Source of the DNA: Lysobacterales bacterium | Lineage (GTDB): Bacteria; Pseudomonadota; Gammaproteobacteria; Xanthomonadales; SZUA-5 | Length of the DNA: 64,000 nucleotides | Direction of reading: 5' to 3' | Assembly: GCA_022844135.1 (NCBI GenBank) | Contig: JALHMG010000025.1 | Coordinates: 16,938-80,937 of the forward strand | Shown here: piece by piece, positions 24,326-34,213 of the stretch | How the letters are laid out: every line of letters starts with the position of its first letter | How positions within the stretch are numbered: position 1 is the stretch's first letter | Notes under the pieces: generated by a model | The model's input: only the letters and a program-made list of their open reading frames with translations | What the model was told of the DNA's origin: nothing | Database searches by the model: none | Translations under genes and position numbers: made by a program

Positions 24326-25045
24326 TCAAGCGTTTAACCACTCGAATAGTTCGCGAAACGGCGATTCGTTTTTGCCAGGACCGTCCAGGAAAAAGCTGGA
24401 CACATCGGGCTGCAGAGCGTTCTGACGCCAGTCGCTCATACGCTGCAGAACTTCGACCTTATCGATTTGCCCCGACTGCGCCCTCGCCAGCGTATCGGCA
24501 GCCGACGTCTTGAGTTGTTTCATTTGCGAGCGCCGACGCGCGGCTACATCGTCGCGTCCGAGTTTCACCACCTGTAGCGTCGACAATGCGCGACGATCGA
24601 GCGCGCCCGTCGCGACGTCGAAACGGGCGGTCAGCAGTCCAACATCGTCGATGTAAAAGAAATCCCAAACGGGTTCGTCGACGGGGTTGATGAGTTGCTC
24701 GGCGCCATCGGGAAACTGGTCTTTCTTGTAGGTCGAGTTGCAAATCGAGCACGCCCAAAGGTAGTTCTCCCAGGCCATAGACAACTGTGGGAACGTCGAC
24801 TTCGGCCGGTAGTGTTCGACATGGGAGGACTCGTTGCTGCTGCACCACATACAGTTGCCGCCAGAGCCAGCCATCGCGCGCAGCGCGTCGACGACAACCT
24901 TGAACCACTGAGCGCTTCTCGCGTTCTCGAACTGACGTTTGGCTTCAGCTTTAGCGTCGGCGCTCTCCGATATCTCAAGCGTCTTGTCCGCCAGCATCTG
25001 AGCAGTGCGCGCTGGCAGGGCAGGTCTGGGGCCGCAAGGTCGCAC
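24326..25045 (-). CDS. ptuB: PtuB-like HNH endonuclease (Septu defence)
   Basis: Protein of 239 residues with an HNH nuclease domain: C65-x2-C68, then H75-V-E-H78-Y-R-P-K, N94 (WENYLWACSICNSTYKK) and C99-x2-C102-N103, so two CxxC pairs likely hold a structural Zn while H78 and N94 belong to the active site. The remainder is helical with no known domain. It begins with GTG four bases after the stop of the AAA ATPase gene, the ptuA-ptuB order of Septu systems, in which the ATPase controls the nuclease and phage infection triggers nucleic-acid cleavage. The gene ends 47 bp from the opposite-strand cysG stop. Septu identity is from architecture; other ATPase-HNH pairs (retron-linked PtuAB) are close relatives. 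Confidence 0.82.
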   Translation of the reverse strand: MRPCGPRPALPARTAQMLADKTLEISESADAKAEAKRQFENARSAQWFKVVVDALRAMAGSGGNCMWCSSNESSHVEHYRPKSTFPQLSMAWENYLWACSICNSTYKKDQFPDGAEQLINPVDEPVWDFFYIDDVGLLTARFDVATGALDRRALSTLQVVKLGRDDVAARRRSQMKQLKTSAADTLARAQSGQIDKVEVLQRMSDWRQNALQPDVSSFFLDGPGKNESPFRELFEWLNA

Positions 25046-25049
25046 CGTT

Positions 25050-26399
25050 TCAGCCTTGCGCTTTCGAGTCTTCGAAATCGAACTGGTGGCCGATCATCGA
25101 CTTCAGCTCTGCGTAATCGGTGGCTTCCACCTCGCTCAAGGCGACGGCGCGGCGCTTCGCATCCAAAAACTGGTAGCGCTCGATGCGCTCAACCGCCGGA
25201 ATCGAGCGTGTGGTTCCGAGTCCGAACGCAGCGCCAAGCAAAGTCGATTCGGCTTTGCCCATGCGTATCTGCTCGACTTCCTCGCGGCTCAGTTTGCGCG
25301 GCACATTGGGCACTTCATCGGGCATCGGCAAAACGAACAGACCGTCGATGTCCGCGTTCTGCGCAATCAGCGGGCTATGCGTTGTGACGATGAACTGCAA
25401 TCTCGGAAAGTGCTTGGTCAGCCAGACGGGAAGCTCGCGTTGCCAGGTGGGATGCAGGTGCGCTTCGATCTCGTCGATCAGCACAACGCCGGGGCGTGTC
25501 ACAATCGGGGTGTCGGAGTTTGGGTCGAAGAGCTCGGGTCCGTAACAGTCTTTCAAGTGGCGCAATATATCGAGCACGAGCGCGAGTACGCTGCGGCAGC
25601 CATCACTGACGTCGCGCAACGGCAAACGCAAACCTTCGCGCTTGACAAAAACTTGGTCGGATGTGATGTCATCCATCTCAAAACCGGCGGGTAACAGCCC
25701 GTGACTGAGAAGGGATTTGACTTGACCCAGAAACGCACTGGCGCGTGACCTGGGCCCCTGCTCAAACACTTCGAACTGGCGCTTGCGCAGCCATTCCTCT
25801 GCTTCAGACAACGACGCATCTTCACGAAACAACGTGACGTGGCGACGAAGTGCACCGGGTCCGACAGCGTCCCGCGCGGCATCAGACGAGCTTCCGCTCA
25901 AGCGCCTCCATGGGCCATAGCCACAACAAAACCAACCAAGGGCGTTAGGGTTCCACGGTCCTCCACGCACGCGAGGTTTCACTCTCTGCAACCAGTCGGG
26001 AGGCTGCGAAATCCAAGGCGAGAAAGAATCCAATTCAGCGAAAACAGGTAGTGATTCGTCAGCTTGACGAAGCCATTGGATACCCATCGAAAAAAACGAA
26101 GCCGCTCTTGGAATCTTGAAGAAGAAATCCTCGTCAACGTCGACGGAAACTTCGACTCCTACTCGGCCAAGTAGCTCCCCGTTGCGGATCCAGCCTGTCG
26201 GATTGCGGAGCGCAACGGCCCCCTGCACTGGGCCCATTAGAGCCAAGGCGATCAGCTTCAGAACCGTCGACTTACCCGACGCGTTTCCGCCAACAAGAAC
26301 GGTCCAGCCTGCCAGACCGTTCTTGTCGTCCTGCCGAAAATCGAACTCGGCCTCCCTGAAGCCCTTGATGTTCTCGATTCGCAGGCGCCGAACGTACAC
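25050..26399 (-). CDS. ptuA: PtuA-like AAA/ABC-type ATPase (Septu defence)
   Basis: Protein of 449 residues. It opens with RRLRIENIKGFREAEFDF and a P-loop at 37-44 (GGNASGKS), typical of SMC/OLD-type ATPases. A large insertion with W-rich helices lies between about 95 and 250, then an ABC-like signature (LRDVSDGCRSVLALVLDIL), Walker B and catalytic glutamate (PGVVLIDEIEAHLHP), and the H-loop FIVTTHSPLIAQNA. This matches PtuA, which forms a complex with the HNH protein PtuB encoded next. The gene starts only 8 bp after the icd stop on the same strand and has AT-richer patches, so it may ride on the icd transcript and may be a transferred cassette. No reverse transcriptase is nearby, so it is not a retron. 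Confidence 0.82.
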   Translation of the reverse strand: MYVRRLRIENIKGFREAEFDFRQDDKNGLAGWTVLVGGNASGKSTVLKLIALALMGPVQGAVALRNPTGWIRNGELLGRVGVEVSVDVDEDFFFKIPRAASFFSMGIQWLRQADESLPVFAELDSFSPWISQPPDWLQRVKPRVRGGPWNPNALGWFCCGYGPWRRLSGSSSDAARDAVGPGALRRHVTLFREDASLSEAEEWLRKRQFEVFEQGPRSRASAFLGQVKSLLSHGLLPAGFEMDDITSDQVFVKREGLRLPLRDVSDGCRSVLALVLDILRHLKDCYGPELFDPNSDTPIVTRPGVVLIDEIEAHLHPTWQRELPVWLTKHFPRLQFIVTTHSPLIAQNADIDGLFVLPMPDEVPNVPRKLSREEVEQIRMGKAESTLLGAAFGLGTTRSIPAVERIERYQFLDAKRRAVALSEVEATDYAELKSMIGHQFDFEDSKAQG

Positions 26400-26407
26400 G
26401 GCCTATC

Positions 26408-27709
<1,302 letters not shown>

Positions 27710-27791
27710 CGCTCGTCTCCTTGGCCTTAGTCTGAGGCGCAAGACTATAGCGCGACGCGGCGTACTGCTTTTGCTCCTGCAGTTCACCAAT

Positions 27792-28107
27792 CCATGCTCC
27801 GCCGCTTTGGCTTCTAAGGTACGCGGACCCATGGTCCGCAGCTTTGGCTTCTAAGGTACGCGGACCCATGCTCCGCAGCTTTGGCATCCAAGGTACGCGA
27901 ACCCATGGTCCGCAGCTTTGGCTTCTAAGGTACGCGGACCCATGGTCCGCAGCTTTGGCTTCTAAGGTACGCGGACCCATGGTCCGCAGCTTTGGCTTCT
28001 AAGGTACGCGGACCCATGGTCCGCAGCTTTGGCATCCAAGGTACGCGAACCCATGGTCCGCAGCTTTGGCTTCTAAGGTACGCGGACCCATGGTCCGCAG
28101 CTTTGGC
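27792..28107 (+). repeat. REP cluster, left side of the RAYT gene (8 copies plus one remnant)
   Basis: Head-to-tail copies of a 36-38-base unit: a conserved linker GCTTTGGCTTCTAAGGTAC followed by the palindrome GCGGACCCATGGTCCGC. Some units vary (ATCCAAGG in the linker; GCGAACCC or CATGCTCCGC in the palindrome). All face the same way. They lie between icd and the RAYT gene. Stop-free frames through them (repetitive [18 protein letters not shown] peptides) are artefacts of the repeat. GGTAC before the palindrome is in the position of the short conserved tag that RAYTs recognise beside REP hairpins. Confidence 0.93.
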
Positions 28108-28133
28108 TCACTAACACAACTATCCTCGCACAC

Positions 28134-28787
28134 ATGATCGTCGCCGACGACAACGCCGAAACGACGGCAGCGGACGAAGGGTCCGCACGTCAAGAGTATC
28201 CACACCGCGGCTGGCATTCGCGCGGCTACCATCCACATTTCGACTCGCCCGAAAAGCTCCAGAGCATCACCTTTCGACTGCATGACAGCGTGCCCTTGGC
28301 GCTCATTGAACGCTGGCGCGACGAGATCGTCGAACTCGATCCCGCCAGATCCCGGCAGGATCAGCTGATGGCGCAGATCGCCGACTACGAAGATGCGGGC
28401 ATCGGCGATTGTTGGCTAAAGGACCCAAGGATCGGCGCTATCGTCGAACGTGTGTTGCTGCACTTTGATGGTCAGCAATATCGTTTGCTCGAATGGTGCG
28501 TGATGCCCAATCACGTCCATGTGCTCGTCGAAGTGCTGCTCGGGTATCGCTTAGCCGCGATCGTCCAGGGCTGGAAATCGCACTCGGCCCGGCGCGCGAA
28601 CCGCGTCTTGAACCGCACTGGCGCTTTCTGGATGCAGGATTACTTCGATCGCTACGTGCGCAACGAGGCACACCTAACGCTGGTGCGCGAATACATTCGC
28701 ATGAATCCAGTGAAGGCGAAACTCTGTGAACGACCAGAGCAATGGCGCTGGAGCAGCGCCAGTAAAGCCGAAAGCAGACCGGCCTAA
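28134..28787 (+). CDS. REP-associated tyrosine transposase (RAYT, Y1/HUH)
   Basis: Protein of 217 residues. It carries the N-terminal RAYT pattern RGYHPHFDSPEKLQSITFRL, the HUH metal motif MPNHVHVLVE with H127 and H129, and the helix EYIRMNPVKAKLCE with the presumed catalytic Tyr at Y187, then the WRWSSA C-terminal motif. RAYTs nick single-stranded REP hairpins and are held to have spread them; they are usually domesticated and single-copy. It lies between two oppositely oriented clusters of its presumed REP substrate. Intact and full length. Confidence 0.92.
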   Translation: MIVADDNAETTAADEGSARQEYPHRGWHSRGYHPHFDSPEKLQSITFRLHDSVPLALIERWRDEIVELDPARSRQDQLMAQIADYEDAGIGDCWLKDPRIGAIVERVLLHFDGQQYRLLEWCVMPNHVHVLVEVLLGYRLAAIVQGWKSHSARRANRVLNRTGAFWMQDYFDRYVRNEAHLTLVREYIRMNPVKAKLCERPEQWRWSSASKAESRPA

Positions 28788-28802
28788 TCGCGGCGCTTTG
28801 GG

Positions 28803-29253
28803 GGCGGACCCACGGTTCGCAGCTTCCGCGTACCTTAGAAGCCAAAGCTGCGGACCGTGGGTCCGCGTACCTTAGGAGCAAAAGCTGCGGACCGTGGGTC
28901 CGCGTACCTTAGGAGCAAAAGCTGCGGACCGTGGGTCCGCGTACCTTAGGAGCAAAAGCTGCGGACCATGGGTTCGCGTACCTTAGAAGCCAAAGCTGCG
29001 GACCGTGGGTCCGCGTACCAGGATGCGCAAAGCAAAAGCTGCGGACCATGGGTTCGCGTACCTTAGAAGCCAAAGCTGCGGACCGTGGGTCCGCGTACCA
29101 GGATGCGCAAAGCAAAAGCTGCGGACCGTGGGTCCGCGTACCTTAGAAGCCAAAGCTGCGGACCGTGGGTCCGCGTACCTTAGAAGCAAAAGCTGCAGAC
29201 CGTGGGTCCGCGTACCTTAGAAGCCAAAGCTGCGGACCATGGGTCCGCGTACC
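28803..29253 (-). repeat. REP cluster, right side of the RAYT gene (about 12 copies, inverted)
   Basis: About twelve copies in the opposite orientation to the left cluster: palindrome GCGGACCGTGGGTCCGC followed by GTACCTTAGAAGCCAAAGCT or GTACCTTAGGAGCAAAAGCT linkers. Two units carry an inserted AGGATGCGCAAAG linker instead. The palindrome centre is mostly GTG here against CAT in the left array. With the left array it forms a large inverted repeat around the RAYT gene. Confidence 0.93.
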
Positions 29254-29277
29254 CAAAAGCCATAAGCTGCGGCGGCG

Positions 29278-30156
29278 CTATTCCGTCAGCATCTTCGGCG
29301 CCGCCATCTCTGGGCTGGACAGCCCGGTGATCGCGTTCAAATCGCGGATCGCGAGTTCGGCGTGGGTCATGCTCTCGGCGACCGAGTCGACTTGCGTGCT
29401 GATGAAGTCCGGGTTCTGGTTGTTCACGCTCATCTCGCTCAAGGCAAGTATTTTCGATTCGATTCGCTCCAGCTCCAGGCCGACGAATTCGCTATTGGAT
29501 TCGGCGCTCTTGAGATTATCGAGACGCATCGTGGTGGTGGCGATGGCATCCGTGAGCGAGCGCTTGATGCGCTCGTCCGTGCTATCGGCCATGGCTGCTC
29601 GGCGCGCTTCCAGATCCTTGAGCTGCTTCTCCAGGCCGCCGCGATCGGTGTGCTCCAGGAACTTCCACAGGCTCTGCTGCGCGTACAGCAGGCGCAGGAA
29701 TACCCACAGCAACTTGTCGAGCCCACCGCCGCGCAAGTCGTCGGCCTCTGGCGTCTCGGCCTGTCCGGCCGCGGCACCGCGCGCTATGCGCCGCAGATTC
29801 AGGCAGCGCTGCCGCAGTTTCATGAACCGCTCGCGTGGACCCGGCGCCAGCTCGGCCAGGATCCTGGTCAGCAGGCTTTGAGAATCTTCCGCGCGCTCGG
29901 TCCACTCGGGGTCGACGCCAATCAGTTTCCGATCCACGTAGCTGCGGAATTTCGGGATCGAGATCAATCCGCCCAGGTAGGCCAACTCGGCGGCAATAAC
30001 CAGCGGTACCAGCGCGCCGGGATTCGGCGAAAGCATCGCAAACACGGTGCCGGCGCCCAGCGCGAGCAGATTCCAGCGCCAGCGAAATGCTTCGCGCAGG
30101 TAATCCCCAAGGCCTGGCAGTTTTTTGCTTGATGGTGTGGGAGGTATCGGTCGCAT
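29278..30156 (-). CDS. Membrane protein with C-terminal coiled coil, unknown
   Basis: Protein of 292 residues. Two hydrophobic helices near 22-58 (WNLLALGAGTVFAML, GALVPLVIAAELAYLGGLI) are followed by a long charged helical region with coiled-coil character (GGLEKQLKDLEARRAAMADS, RLDNLKSAESNSEFVGLELE). No family recognised. The start MRPIPPTP at 30156 is favoured over 30228. The neighbours upstream (HEAT/sigma operon) are on the same strand 200 bp away, and downstream is the REP cluster. Confidence 0.7.
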   Translation of the reverse strand: MRPIPPTPSSKKLPGLGDYLREAFRWRWNLLALGAGTVFAMLSPNPGALVPLVIAAELAYLGGLISIPKFRSYVDRKLIGVDPEWTERAEDSQSLLTRILAELAPGPRERFMKLRQRCLNLRRIARGAAAGQAETPEADDLRGGGLDKLLWVFLRLLYAQQSLWKFLEHTDRGGLEKQLKDLEARRAAMADSTDERIKRSLTDAIATTTMRLDNLKSAESNSEFVGLELERIESKILALSEMSVNNQNPDFISTQVDSVAESMTHAELAIRDLNAITGLSSPEMAAPKMLTE

Positions 30157-30356
30157 GCGCGGAAGTATGCCTCGTGCCGCGATGCTTGTTCGATCTTGCG
30201 ATTTGCAGACCGGCACGAACGCGTCCACCGTGGACCGGTCAGCTCGCGGCGCGCCCGGCGCATATGCGAACTCGCGCAGGTCGGGCTAGCCAGGGCCAGC
30301 CCGCTTCTTGCCTGTCGCGCTTCAAGCTCTGCGGGCCGGGTTTCCCCGGCAGCAAC

Positions 30357-31103
30357 TCAGTTCAAGATCGTTGCGATCGCCTCTTGCGCCCGTGGATGGT
30401 CGCTTTGGCCGAGCCAGAACAGCGCACGTTTGCGCGTCTCAAGGTCCTGGGATGCGCTCTTGAGTACGCGGAGCAGAGCATCCGTGCCGCGGTCCCCGGG
30501 CAGTTGCGATAACGCGAATATCAGTTCCTCCGGGTCGTCGTTGGCGCCGTCGAGTGCGCGCAGCAATACCGCTTCGGCGCTTGGGCGCGCCAGTTGGCCG
30601 ATCCAGAACCATGCTTGCTGTCGCTCCTCGCCGCGACTGCGGACTGCTCGCGCCTCCAGTTCAGCGGCGGCCACATCGTTGCCGTGGGCTACGAGCGCTG
30701 GATACAGCCTCTCGTGGTCGATGTCGGCGGTGGCGATGAATCGCGCACTGGCATCGGTGTCGCGCAACCCAAGGTCGACAACGGCTTGACGGCTCTTGAC
30801 CGGGCAGGCGTCGGCGTAGACGCGCACATCGCGCAGCACGCCGCCCTCCAGACGCACATACACTCGCGCCGCGCCGTCCGTCCCGAAATCGGTGAAGCTC
30901 AGCGAGCGTCGATCGAGATCGCATTGTCGGCCTTTGCCGCGCCAATCCTCGCCTTCGATGCAGCACCAGGTGCGCGTGCCCGATGGCAGATCGATCTGCC
31001 AGCTCGACCAGCCGTCCCCAGGTTCGATGCGACCGCTGGCGAGCGCATTCAGCGAGACGAACAGCACCGCGCCGATGATAAAACTGAGGTCGGCAATGCT
31101 CAT
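30357..31103 (-). CDS. Membrane-anchored HEAT-repeat protein
   Basis: Protein of 248 residues. An N-terminal signal/anchor (LSFIIGAVLFVSLNALASG) is followed by a domain with three Cys (WCCIEGEDW, DACPVKSRQ) and HEAT-like helical repeats in the last 120 residues (AVLLRALDGANDDPEELIFA, RKRALFWLGQSDHPRAQEAI). Probably periplasmic. It overlaps the upstream HEAT gene by 4 bp (ATGA), making it the last gene of the sigma/anti-sigma/HEAT/HEAT operon. Function unknown; possibly a sensor feeding the anti-sigma factor. Confidence 0.75.
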   Translation of the reverse strand: MSIADLSFIIGAVLFVSLNALASGRIEPGDGWSSWQIDLPSGTRTWCCIEGEDWRGKGRQCDLDRRSLSFTDFGTDGAARVYVRLEGGVLRDVRVYADACPVKSRQAVVDLGLRDTDASARFIATADIDHERLYPALVAHGNDVAAAELEARAVRSRGEERQQAWFWIGQLARPSAEAVLLRALDGANDDPEELIFALSQLPGDRGTDALLRVLKSASQDLETRKRALFWLGQSDHPRAQEAIATILN

Positions 31104-32194
31104 GGCGCATTCCCCAGAGCCGCGTCGATGGCCTCGATGGCGGCATCGCCGCCGAGCATCGTCAGTGTGCGCAGAATCTGCTTTTTCTCGGCCGGCGATT
31201 TAGCGCTGCGGTACAGGGACATCAGGCCTTTCTCATCGCCCGCGATCATCAAACCCTGCAGTGCGGCCTCCTTGATCTCCGCATCGCTGCTGGATTGATA
31301 GATCGAACTGAGGGCCGCGGACGCGCCGGTGCCGGCAATGCCGATGTTACGCACGGCTTCGAGCTGGATGTTGCGATCCTTTGCGGTTCGCGCCAGATTC
31401 TCCAGGCTCTTGACATCGCCCGATATCGCAAACGCCTGCACCAGCGCCTCAGAGTGCTTGCCTGCGTCGCCCAGCTTGCGAAGCTCATCGACGGCGCCCA
31501 TCGCGCCGAGCGTGCGCACGATGGCGGCCAGATCTTCCCCCTTCGAGTTCTGCGCCAGCGACAGCAACGCGTCTTTGCGACCGGCGATCAGGTAAGCGCC
31601 CAAAATTTCCTCGCGCAGCGCCGGTTCGCTGGCGTACATCGATTGCAGCGCAGCCAGCGCCTCGGGACGACCGCCGATGCCGATCATGCGCACCGCTTCG
31701 CCACGCAGCGGCAAGGAGCCGCGCTTGGCGACATCCAGCAGTATCGATTGCGCCTCAGTGCCGTCGAACTGACTCAGCACGAATAGCGCACGCGCCTTGA
31801 CCAGATCGGATTTCTGTCCGCCAAGCACGCGCTTCAAAAGCGGCAGCGCGCGCTCTGGCGGCGCCGCCATCAATCCCTCCAGCGCAGCGATCGCCAGCGC
31901 CTCCTCCTCGCTCGGCGCACGCGCCGACAGTTCACCCGCCCCAAGCGGATCCAGTGGCATCAATGCCCCGTGCTGCCCGGCAGCTCTCTGCTCCAGTTGC
32001 GCCTGGGCGCGCTTCTGGTCGGCGCGTGCTCGCGCGTCATCCGCCTTGGCGCGCGCCTCATCCAGTTCGGCCTTGGCGCGCGCCTGGGCCGCCTGGACTT
32101 GAGTTTGCTCCGACAATTGCCGTCCGTCAGGCCCTAGTTGCGCCAGCGCCGGCCCCGACAATGCAAGCAGCACGGCCATCGTTAAGGATTTCAT
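31100..32194 (-). CDS. Secreted HEAT-repeat protein
   Basis: Protein of 364 residues with a signal peptide (SLTMAVLLALSGPALA). A charged Ala/Arg/Asp-rich helix (about 30-75, QAAQARAKAELDEARAKADD) precedes about eight HEAT repeats (LVKARALFVLSQFDGTEAQS, IQLEAVRNIGIAGTGASAAL). GGAGAG precedes the ATG at 32194-32192. It lies 23 bp after the putative anti-sigma gene. No enzymatic motif, so likely a scaffold or sensor in the periplasm. Confidence 0.78.
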   Translation of the reverse strand: MKSLTMAVLLALSGPALAQLGPDGRQLSEQTQVQAAQARAKAELDEARAKADDARARADQKRAQAQLEQRAAGQHGALMPLDPLGAGELSARAPSEEEALAIAALEGLMAAPPERALPLLKRVLGGQKSDLVKARALFVLSQFDGTEAQSILLDVAKRGSLPLRGEAVRMIGIGGRPEALAALQSMYASEPALREEILGAYLIAGRKDALLSLAQNSKGEDLAAIVRTLGAMGAVDELRKLGDAGKHSEALVQAFAISGDVKSLENLARTAKDRNIQLEAVRNIGIAGTGASAALSSIYQSSSDAEIKEAALQGLMIAGDEKGLMSLYRSAKSPAEKKQILRTLTMLGGDAAIEAIDAALGNAP

Positions 32195-32217
32195 TTCCAC
32201 TCTCCGTATGCGCGCCT

Positions 32218-32871
32218 TCATAGGCGCTGTACTGCATTCGACGGCGCGGCGCGCAGTTTGGTTTGCATCGTGCGCGCTTCGAAATCGAGTTGCGCGCGCA
32301 CGCCGGCATCGGTGTCGGCATCGAGGCTCGCCAATTGCAGGAGCACCGGCTCGAAGGCGCGCAACACACGCGCCAGCTGCACGTCGCCCGCGCGCTCGGC
32401 GGCCAGCGCGTGCAATCGGTTATCGGCGATGATGGCCTCGATGCGCGCGGTACGGTCCTCGGCCCCCGGCAGTGCAGCCAGCGCACGGCGCGTCGCCGCC
32501 AGATGCAGCAACGCGCCAGCGTTGTCGGGACCGGCGGCCACGATCGGGATCGGCGCCGTCTGGTCGGGCGCAATCCAGCGTCCGACACCGATGCCGAGCA
32601 GCAACAGCGCAGCGGCCGCCAGCGCGATCGGCGCAAAGCGCCGCGTCGGTCGCGCACGCTTCATCGCAACGGCGCCATGCAAAGCTGCGCGCCAACGCTG
32701 CATGCTCGCCGCGGGAGCCGGCACCGGCACCGCGCGCAACGCGTCCAGATCGGCGCGCAGCGCCGCATCGCGCGCACGCAACGCGGAATCGCCCTCCAGC
32801 GCGCGGCGAATGGCATCCGGCGCCGGGTGCTCGCCTAGTCGATAAAGCAGCAACTCGTCGTCATCGATCAT
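32218..32871 (-). CDS. Putative anti-sigma factor
   Basis: Protein of 217 residues: a cytoplasmic helical N-terminus (about 1-75), one membrane helix (FAPIALAAAALLLLGIGVGRW, about 81-101) and a periplasmic helical C-terminus. Single-pass topology and ATGA overlap with the ECF sigma gene suggest a cognate anti-sigma factor. The zinc-binding HxxxCxxC motif of ZAS anti-sigma factors is absent, so the assignment rests on context and topology only. Confidence 0.65.
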   Translation of the reverse strand: MIDDDELLLYRLGEHPAPDAIRRALEGDSALRARDAALRADLDALRAVPVPAPAASMQRWRAALHGAVAMKRARPTRRFAPIALAAAALLLLGIGVGRWIAPDQTAPIPIVAAGPDNAGALLHLAATRRALAALPGAEDRTARIEAIIADNRLHALAAERAGDVQLARVLRAFEPVLLQLASLDADTDAGVRAQLDFEARTMQTKLRAAPSNAVQRL

Positions 32872-33374
32872 GATTCACCTCGCCAATCGGCCAGCGCGCC
32901 GCGCAGTTTGCGCACGCCGCGGAACAGCCCTTGTTTGACGCTATCCACGCTGCATCCCAGATGGTCGGCGATCTCGGCAAGCGACCACTCCTCGTGGTGT
33001 TTGAGCACGAACATCGTGCGCTCCAGCGCGGTCAAGCGCGTCAGCGCCGCGTCGAGGTCGCGTTTGAGATCGCCTGCCCGATGTGCGCCGTCGTGCGCCG
33101 CGTCGAAGCTCTCATCCAATGTCTCGCCGCGCTCGCGGCGCATCAGATCGATCGCAGTATTGATCGCGATCCGGTGCACCCAGGTATCGACCTCCGCCTC
33201 GCCGCGGAAGCTCGCTCTCTGGCGCCACGCTTTGAGCAGCGCTTCCTGGACCGCCTCTTCGGCGAGCGCCGCCCGACCGGTGATGCGCAGGCACGCGCCA
33301 TACCAGCGCGCGCTACGCTGCGCGATCAGCGCATCGAAGCTATGAACAGGGTCGGGGCGGAAGAAGTGCAGCAT
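32868..33374 (-). CDS. ECF (sigma-70 group 4) RNA polymerase sigma factor
   Basis: Protein of 168 residues. Region 2 reads RITGRAALAEEAVQEALLKA and TWVHRIAINTAIDLMRRERG; region 4 reads LTALERTMFVLKHHEEWSLA and LGCSVDSVKQGLFRGVRKLR, the -35-reading helix-turn-helix. The ATG at 33374-33372 gives the natural length; the frame remains open upstream without family similarity. It heads a four-gene operon with an anti-sigma-like gene overlapping by ATGA and two HEAT-repeat genes. No promoter for autoregulation was identified. Confidence 0.9.
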   Translation of the reverse strand: MLHFFRPDPVHSFDALIAQRSARWYGACLRITGRAALAEEAVQEALLKAWRQRASFRGEAEVDTWVHRIAINTAIDLMRRERGETLDESFDAAHDGAHRAGDLKRDLDAALTRLTALERTMFVLKHHEEWSLAEIADHLGCSVDSVKQGLFRGVRKLRGALADWRGES

Positions 33375-33475
33375 GCGAAGCTTGGACGCTGCAGCCCGAG
33401 AAAAAGTTAGCGAACGCGTCTGAGTTTTTTCGACCAGCCGCCGGGCCGTTGCGCGTGCAGCCCGGCTGAACACAT

Positions 33476-34213
33476 TCAATCGTCGTAGCCTTGCTCGGCG
33501 GCGATGCGCCGACGCTGCTGACTCACCCAATACCCGAGCCACCACTGAACGATATTCAACAGGAAAAAGACCAGTCCTGGCGCGGCTGCAAGAACCGGCG
33601 AAACGCCTGCCGGCAGCAACAGGCACACCAGTAACGACAGGCACGAGACCAACACGACTGCCGTCCAGCCCCAAAGCGATGCGCTGGTGATGACGCGCTC
33701 GATCGGAGTGAGCGCCAGGATGTCGGCCTGGCGCGCGGCATGCCGCGTCAATAACATCAAGATCGTGCCCATGCCGGCCATGGCCACCGCGAAGCTGCCG
33801 AAGTACCAGCGCACATCGCTCAAGCTGATCAGCCTCACCTCCGACGGAAAGAAGCCGCCGCTGATCAAGGCAAAAAAGCCGCTGAAAATCATCCGCAGCG
33901 GATAAACGAAGATCAGCACCAGGAACACCAGCAACACGCTCAGATTGCTGCTGTAGGCATCGTCTATACCGTAGCGTCGGCTCCACTCGTCGTGCCCGCG
34001 CCAGAACACCATGATCAAGGCGAAGCTGGCGGCAAAGGCCGGAATCAGCTTCAGCGCCTCTTTGAGCTCAGCGATGGTTTCCGGCACGTCCCCAACGCTG
34101 ATGACCAGCATCGACACCGCAAAGGCAAATGCGGCGTCGACAAAGGTCTCCAGTCGCGTGACCCGATCGCCACGCTCGCGAAAACCATCCTGTCGCAGCC
34201 TGGTGTCGCTCAC
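33476..34213 (-). CDS. TMEM175/DUF1211-like membrane protein
   Basis: Protein of 245 residues with six hydrophobic segments. The first helix, RLETFVDAAFAFAVSMLVIS, resembles the pore helix of TMEM175 potassium channels but has FVD in place of the conserved FSD, so selectivity cannot be assumed. It starts with GTG overlapping the DUF1993 stop (GTGA), so the two genes are coupled. A K+ channel role is inferred from family only. Confidence 0.7.
   Translation of the reverse strand: MSDTRLRQDGFRERGDRVTRLETFVDAAFAFAVSMLVISVGDVPETIAELKEALKLIPAFAASFALIMVFWRGHDEWSRRYGIDDAYSSNLSVLLVFLVLIFVYPLRMIFSGFFALISGGFFPSEVRLISLSDVRWYFGSFAVAMAGMGTILMLLTRHAARQADILALTPIERVITSASLWGWTAVVLVSCLSLLVCLLLPAGVSPVLAAAPGLVFFLLNIVQWWLGYWVSQQRRRIAAEQGYDD

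Noticed and set aside
28931..29220. Proteins of periodic [18 protein letters not shown] sequence
   Set aside because: Stop-free translations of the REP units in several frames; no start signals or family.
27792..29253. CRISPR array (36-38-bp periodic repeats)
   Set aside because: Units are contiguous without variable spacers, contain a palindrome plus a fixed linker, and surround a RAYT gene with no cas genes.
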